From Planctomycetota bacterium (lineage in GTDB: Bacteria > Planctomycetota > UBA8108 > UBA1146): a stretch of DNA of 27,850 bases. The position numbers and the translations under genes are program-made. The notes beneath the pieces are model-generated. The model was not told the DNA's origin and made no database searches. It saw only the letters and a program-made list of their open reading frames with translations. The stretch is from assembly GCA_002691835.1 (NCBI GenBank), contig NZJA01000071.1, positions 1-27,850 on the forward strand. The letters are read 5' to 3'. Positions 25,701 through 27,850 of the stretch are shown one piece after another; position 1 is the stretch's first letter, and every line of letters begins with the position of its first letter.

Positions 25701-25892
25701 TTCCAGAGCAGACAGTAATCGCTCTAGAATCCTTTCCATGATTTCGCCGGCTGCAGTGCGAGTGAAGGTAACGGCGAGTATCGAATCTGGAGTTTCCCCT
25801 GAGAGGATGAGTCCGAGGTATCGGGTGGTCAGGGCATAGGTTTTACCAGATCCTGCACTGGCCCGAATAATGCGGTGGTAAGGGAATCCCAT
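22746..25892 (-). CDS. addA: AddA-like ATP-dependent helicase/nuclease subunit A (UvrD/RecB type)
   Basis: 1048 residues. A superfamily 1A helicase with a C-terminal PD-(D/E)XK nuclease, used in double-strand-break end resection before recombination. Helicase motifs are Walker A ASAGSGKT (11-18), TFTRTAA (motif Ia), DEFQD (374-378), GDSKQAIYGWRGG (motif III), VMTIHQAKGLEFDAV (motif V) and LLYVAMTRAK (motif VI). The nuclease has GSLIHHLLE (His878/879), Asp968 in GVIDRM, Asp986 and Lys988 in IDFKTD, and a YREQMDRY element, so it looks active. The start at 25892 overlaps the stop of the upstream gene (TAATG) and follows AGAAGGGG; the frame is open further but lies within that gene. Gene order B then A is as in Bacillus addBA. 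RecB or PcrA-nuclease relatives are the alternative. Confidence 0.88.
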   Translation of the reverse strand: MGFPYHRIIRASAGSGKTYALTTRYLGLILSGETPDSILAVTFTRTAAGEIMERILERLLSALEPNQIEDLKEALSSEGFTQLATELGSVSPDEAVRRWIEPALTRLLSLLHKCQVSTLDAFFAKIATGFTYECDLAPGWQILDEEVLARIRSGAIQKILEEEESSDARQLMHRLNKGSLGSQVAADLERLVTRFHEKWREFPPTAWDLPVKQEGPTQQALDRAWDELIKLECPKDASGKKKLVKWEEALQDIQDVWSEDLQARIEACNKGLLAKALKREYEFYRKPFPEELIEILNVFLKQVKSDYCDLIRIQNQSTGSFLQRFDEYRTQGLKDQGGLNYNDVPVALLQARVLGQMGLVDNRMDASVRHLLLDEFQDTSFIQFAVLDPLIDELSADSAGGRSLFCVGDSKQAIYGWRGGRAEVMELFQQKLKPDSEVRLDASWRSSEPVIETVNRTFGDLSQRAPKPGDQSTVDHWSSLFDEHRVADRLGSKPEGHVTLRIAQEYEGKSSKIWPYLETLEEVERLQKSSPGCTIAILVRKNAQISHLVEALKSKGIEASEERGNPLTDSPAVGRILALLELIEHPDDSTMKLAVERSPIPQILGKADDKDWDDVSSELRQQIFSQGLAEVLGPICDEFSKLCSPEDQLRIRQLMEQVRSLGFHGLRLGDLIQGLRQRSVPRPGGSPVQVMTIHQAKGLEFDAVILPELNFQLFTPVPDLLTLEEDSRPVHLSRYIGEKQQELVGDPFPQMLQQSRDQRFNEALCLLYVAMTRAKNTLTMLLSPPPKSGNYSANTYASLLVSQLAPNAEIANGATLFECGLPGDLGPATKSEKRKRRKVGKRRPQANPTREETARASHKATNLNQTRRRALHLGSLIHHLLEQSHWQASSPAIALELLHSDFPREKSLHQEAVSIVCHAFDQSEFADLFDETATRKRLGCKKSDELTLEVEVPILTQVSDQKFHGVIDRMVLIKAGGKIISAELIDFKTDSAAKNASDLIESYREQMDRYRQAVHNGWGIPLKDLQVRLAHVNSGTVCDVEFLAESTS

Positions 25893-27850
25893 TATTCTGC
25901 CCCTTCTGCGGAAGAATCTTCTACGAGGGCAGAAAGACTCTTTTCGGCGTCGATAACGACTCCGGCCAGGGCTCGATCCCATGGTGAGGGGAGAACCTGC
26001 AGGGCTCTCGTCTCAGGATCAAGAATCTCAGAGACGATTTCATGAGCGAGATTGATGGCATCTTCGTAGTCGTTCTCTGTCCATGGAGCGATTTGAATCG
26101 AGCGCGCGGAGGTTTTGCCTGGGAGATTGAAGAAGCCGACTTCGGCGTCTTCCGGAATCACTTTTCCCCCGAGATTTAATGTCGGTGCAAAGTGTCGATA
26201 AAGGGGAAGCTGTAACTTTTTCCAGTCCTGATCCTTCCCCGCTTTTCGACCATGATCCTTTTCAGGAGAAGGTCCTTGATCACTGGTTTTGTAATCGAGG
26301 ACCCGCCACCGATTACTTTTCTCATGAAAGTCGATGCGGTCGATTCTTCCAGAAACTCCAAGGCTTCCGCTGTCGACGGTGATTTTACAAACTGCTGGAT
26401 CGAGTTGTATTTCGGTAGCCATGATGCGCCAACCTTTGAACCGAATTCTCGCCTGTTGATCAGCCCAGATTTCTAATCTTGCTCGTGCTTGTTCTACCTG
26501 AACCAATACTGCTGCACGTGGATGAAGCGCCAAGGATCTGTTGCGATATTTTTCTAATAGAGAATTGACCGCAGCCAAGATGTCTTCCCTGTTTTCAAGG
26601 TCGCGCATCTGATCCGATTTTCCATATTCTTCCAAAACCCAATGAACCATATTTCCAAATGCCATCGGCGGAAGTTGTCGGTCGCGATCATGACACTCTG
26701 AACAACCCAGATCTCTTTCTAGCTGAAACAGAACCGGGTCAACAATCCAGCGGGCGAAGCCCGTCACCGAGATTTTTTCGGGGCTGGGCATGTCTACCCA
26801 AGTGGGAGGGCCGAGATCAGCCAGTTCAGGGGCTGTTGGGTTGAGTTCTTCTTCGAGCAGAATCCGTTTTTTTGGATTGAGAAAGTCGCGTAGTCGTTGA
26901 ATTCCTGACTCGCCCCTTAACAAGAGCCGAGATGGTAATTGTGGATTTCCTTGGGAGTCTCTGGCAGGAATCGCTACAACCGTCTGTCGACGTCCATCGA
27001 CGAGGTTACGCAGGAGGTGAGTATCTCTGGCGACTCTTTCTTCATATCCAGGAATCTGTAATTCACGCCGTAGGGATTCGGGTAGCAGGGGATCAGAAAT
27101 ATATGATCCCGAGATTTTCCCTTCACTGACTCCTGTCAGGATGAGATGGGGCGCATCGTCCATGGCAAGTTCAAGCCATCCGAGGCCCTGAATCGCATGG
27201 GGATCATTTTCTGAAGGGATCATCGAGCTGGCGGTCAAATCACTCAGGAGACTCGCAAAGTTGTCTGCGGAAAGTTGAACTTCTGAGCAAGGGCCACACT
27301 CCCGAAGTTTTTCGAGAGTTTCCAGAATGACTTCGCCATCTCCTTCAGGAACGAGAGGAATGCCGTCATCGTCTGAGCCGAGAAGATTCGCCAGGACTTG
27401 AAGATATTGCTCAACCCGATTCAACAACGAATCCTCGCCATTTTTTAGAGGTTCGAGTTGTTCACGCAGATGCAGCAAGGCGGGAGGCGAGTGAGTATCT
27501 TCGGCTTTGTCTGGCTGTCTCTGGGTACTCCAGCGATCTAAATCCCCGAGAACGAGTTTTCTTTGATCATCGCGTCCAGTCCTGATGGGTAAGCGACTGA
27601 GTACGTCCGGATGTCGTGCCAGTGCCAAATAGGACTCTGCCGAATCAGTGGCGAGTACGTTTCGAACCCCTTCGACAAGCCTTCCGCCGGAGGTCGCTGA
27701 ATGGGGGATTCCTGAGGCCGGGTGAAGACCCATTCCATGGCGTCTCAGGGATTCTGTGATCCAAGGAGTCAGATCATCGTCGAGGAGCCCTAAAGAGACA
27801 TCCTGGATCTGTTTAATGCTGGACTGTTGAGAAACGTGGTCGACGATGGC
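25892..27850 (-). CDS. addB: AddB-like PD-(D/E)XK nuclease subunit, 5' end beyond window
   Basis: The last 652 codons of a protein; the frame is open to the window edge with no stop, so the ATG at 27733 is internal. It contains a divergent helicase-fold stretch (HLILTGVSEGKISGSYISDPLLP) as in the inactive AddB helicase region, then a C-terminal RecB-family nuclease. The nuclease has FGNMVHWVLEEYG, Asp in GRIDRID (26339-26341), Asp and Lys in LDYKTSD (26294-26296 and 26288-26290), and QLPLYRH. In AddAB the B subunit cuts the opposite strand and helps recognise the chi-like signal. Bacillus AddB has Cys residues after the nuclease core for an iron-sulfur cluster; here none follow it, though a CSEC pair precedes FGNMVHW. 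It is translationally coupled to the AddA-like gene. A generic PD-(D/E)XK family label is the conservative alternative. Confidence 0.8.
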   Translation of the reverse strand, partial: AIVDHVSQQSSIKQIQDVSLGLLDDDLTPWITESLRRHGMGLHPASGIPHSATSGGRLVEGVRNVLATDSAESYLALARHPDVLSRLPIRTGRDDQRKLVLGDLDRWSTQRQPDKAEDTHSPPALLHLREQLEPLKNGEDSLLNRVEQYLQVLANLLGSDDDGIPLVPEGDGEVILETLEKLRECGPCSEVQLSADNFASLLSDLTASSMIPSENDPHAIQGLGWLELAMDDAPHLILTGVSEGKISGSYISDPLLPESLRRELQIPGYEERVARDTHLLRNLVDGRRQTVVAIPARDSQGNPQLPSRLLLRGESGIQRLRDFLNPKKRILLEEELNPTAPELADLGPPTWVDMPSPEKISVTGFARWIVDPVLFQLERDLGCSECHDRDRQLPPMAFGNMVHWVLEEYGKSDQMRDLENREDILAAVNSLLEKYRNRSLALHPRAAVLVQVEQARARLEIWADQQARIRFKGWRIMATEIQLDPAVCKITVDSGSLGVSGRIDRIDFHEKSNRWRVLDYKTSDQGPSPEKDHGRKAGKDQDWKKLQLPLYRHFAPTLNLGGKVIPEDAEVGFFNLPGKTSARSIQIAPWTENDYEDAINLAHEIVSEILDPETRALQVLPSPWDRALAGVVIDAEKSLSALVEDSSAEGAE

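Overview
The window looks like chromosomal DNA of a planctomycete (Planctomycetota), probably marine or free-living. This is an inference from gene content: a secreted protein that joins a beta-propeller to a run of Asp/Cys-rich calcium-type repeats and a dockerin-like end, a long block of secreted amidohydrolase-like genes, a Thioredoxin_7-type exported protein, and an orphan ketosynthase with a large insertion. No rRNA, tRNA, insertion sequence, CRISPR array or phage gene was seen.

Left part (1-7.7 kb). The 3' end of an ABC-transporter ATPase gene (+) converges on a minus-strand gene for a membrane polyferredoxin of the NapH/NosR/CcoG type. Upstream of that lie, all on the minus strand, an exported thioredoxin-fold protein with a textbook intrinsic terminator, a ketoacyl-synthase-like enzyme with a complete Cys-His-Lys-His active site, and the pyridoxal-phosphate synthase pair pdxS-pdxT. 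Between pdxT and the ketosynthase is about 600 bp with a degraded or frameshifted reading frame ending in Thr-Pro-Glu-Pro repeats.

Centre (8.2-20.6 kb). Eight consecutive plus-strand genes, tightly packed and often sharing stop and start bases, each encode an exported amidohydrolase-superfamily protein. One gene is a double-barrel fusion, so there are nine amidohydrolase units. Only the sixth gene keeps the full set of metal ligands (HxH, Lys, His, His, Asp); the other eight units keep the fold signatures but have lost the HxH motif. They carry charged coiled-coil insertions, a Cys/His-rich insertion, an inserted beta-rich domain or an acidic tail. This resembles one exported enzyme surrounded by pseudoenzyme partners and is the most notable feature of the window.

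Right part (20.6-27.9 kb). After a strong hairpin comes the large secreted propeller/repeat/dockerin-like protein (+), which meets, stop codon against stop codon, a minus-strand pair for an AddAB-like helicase-nuclease. The AddB-like gene runs off the window end.
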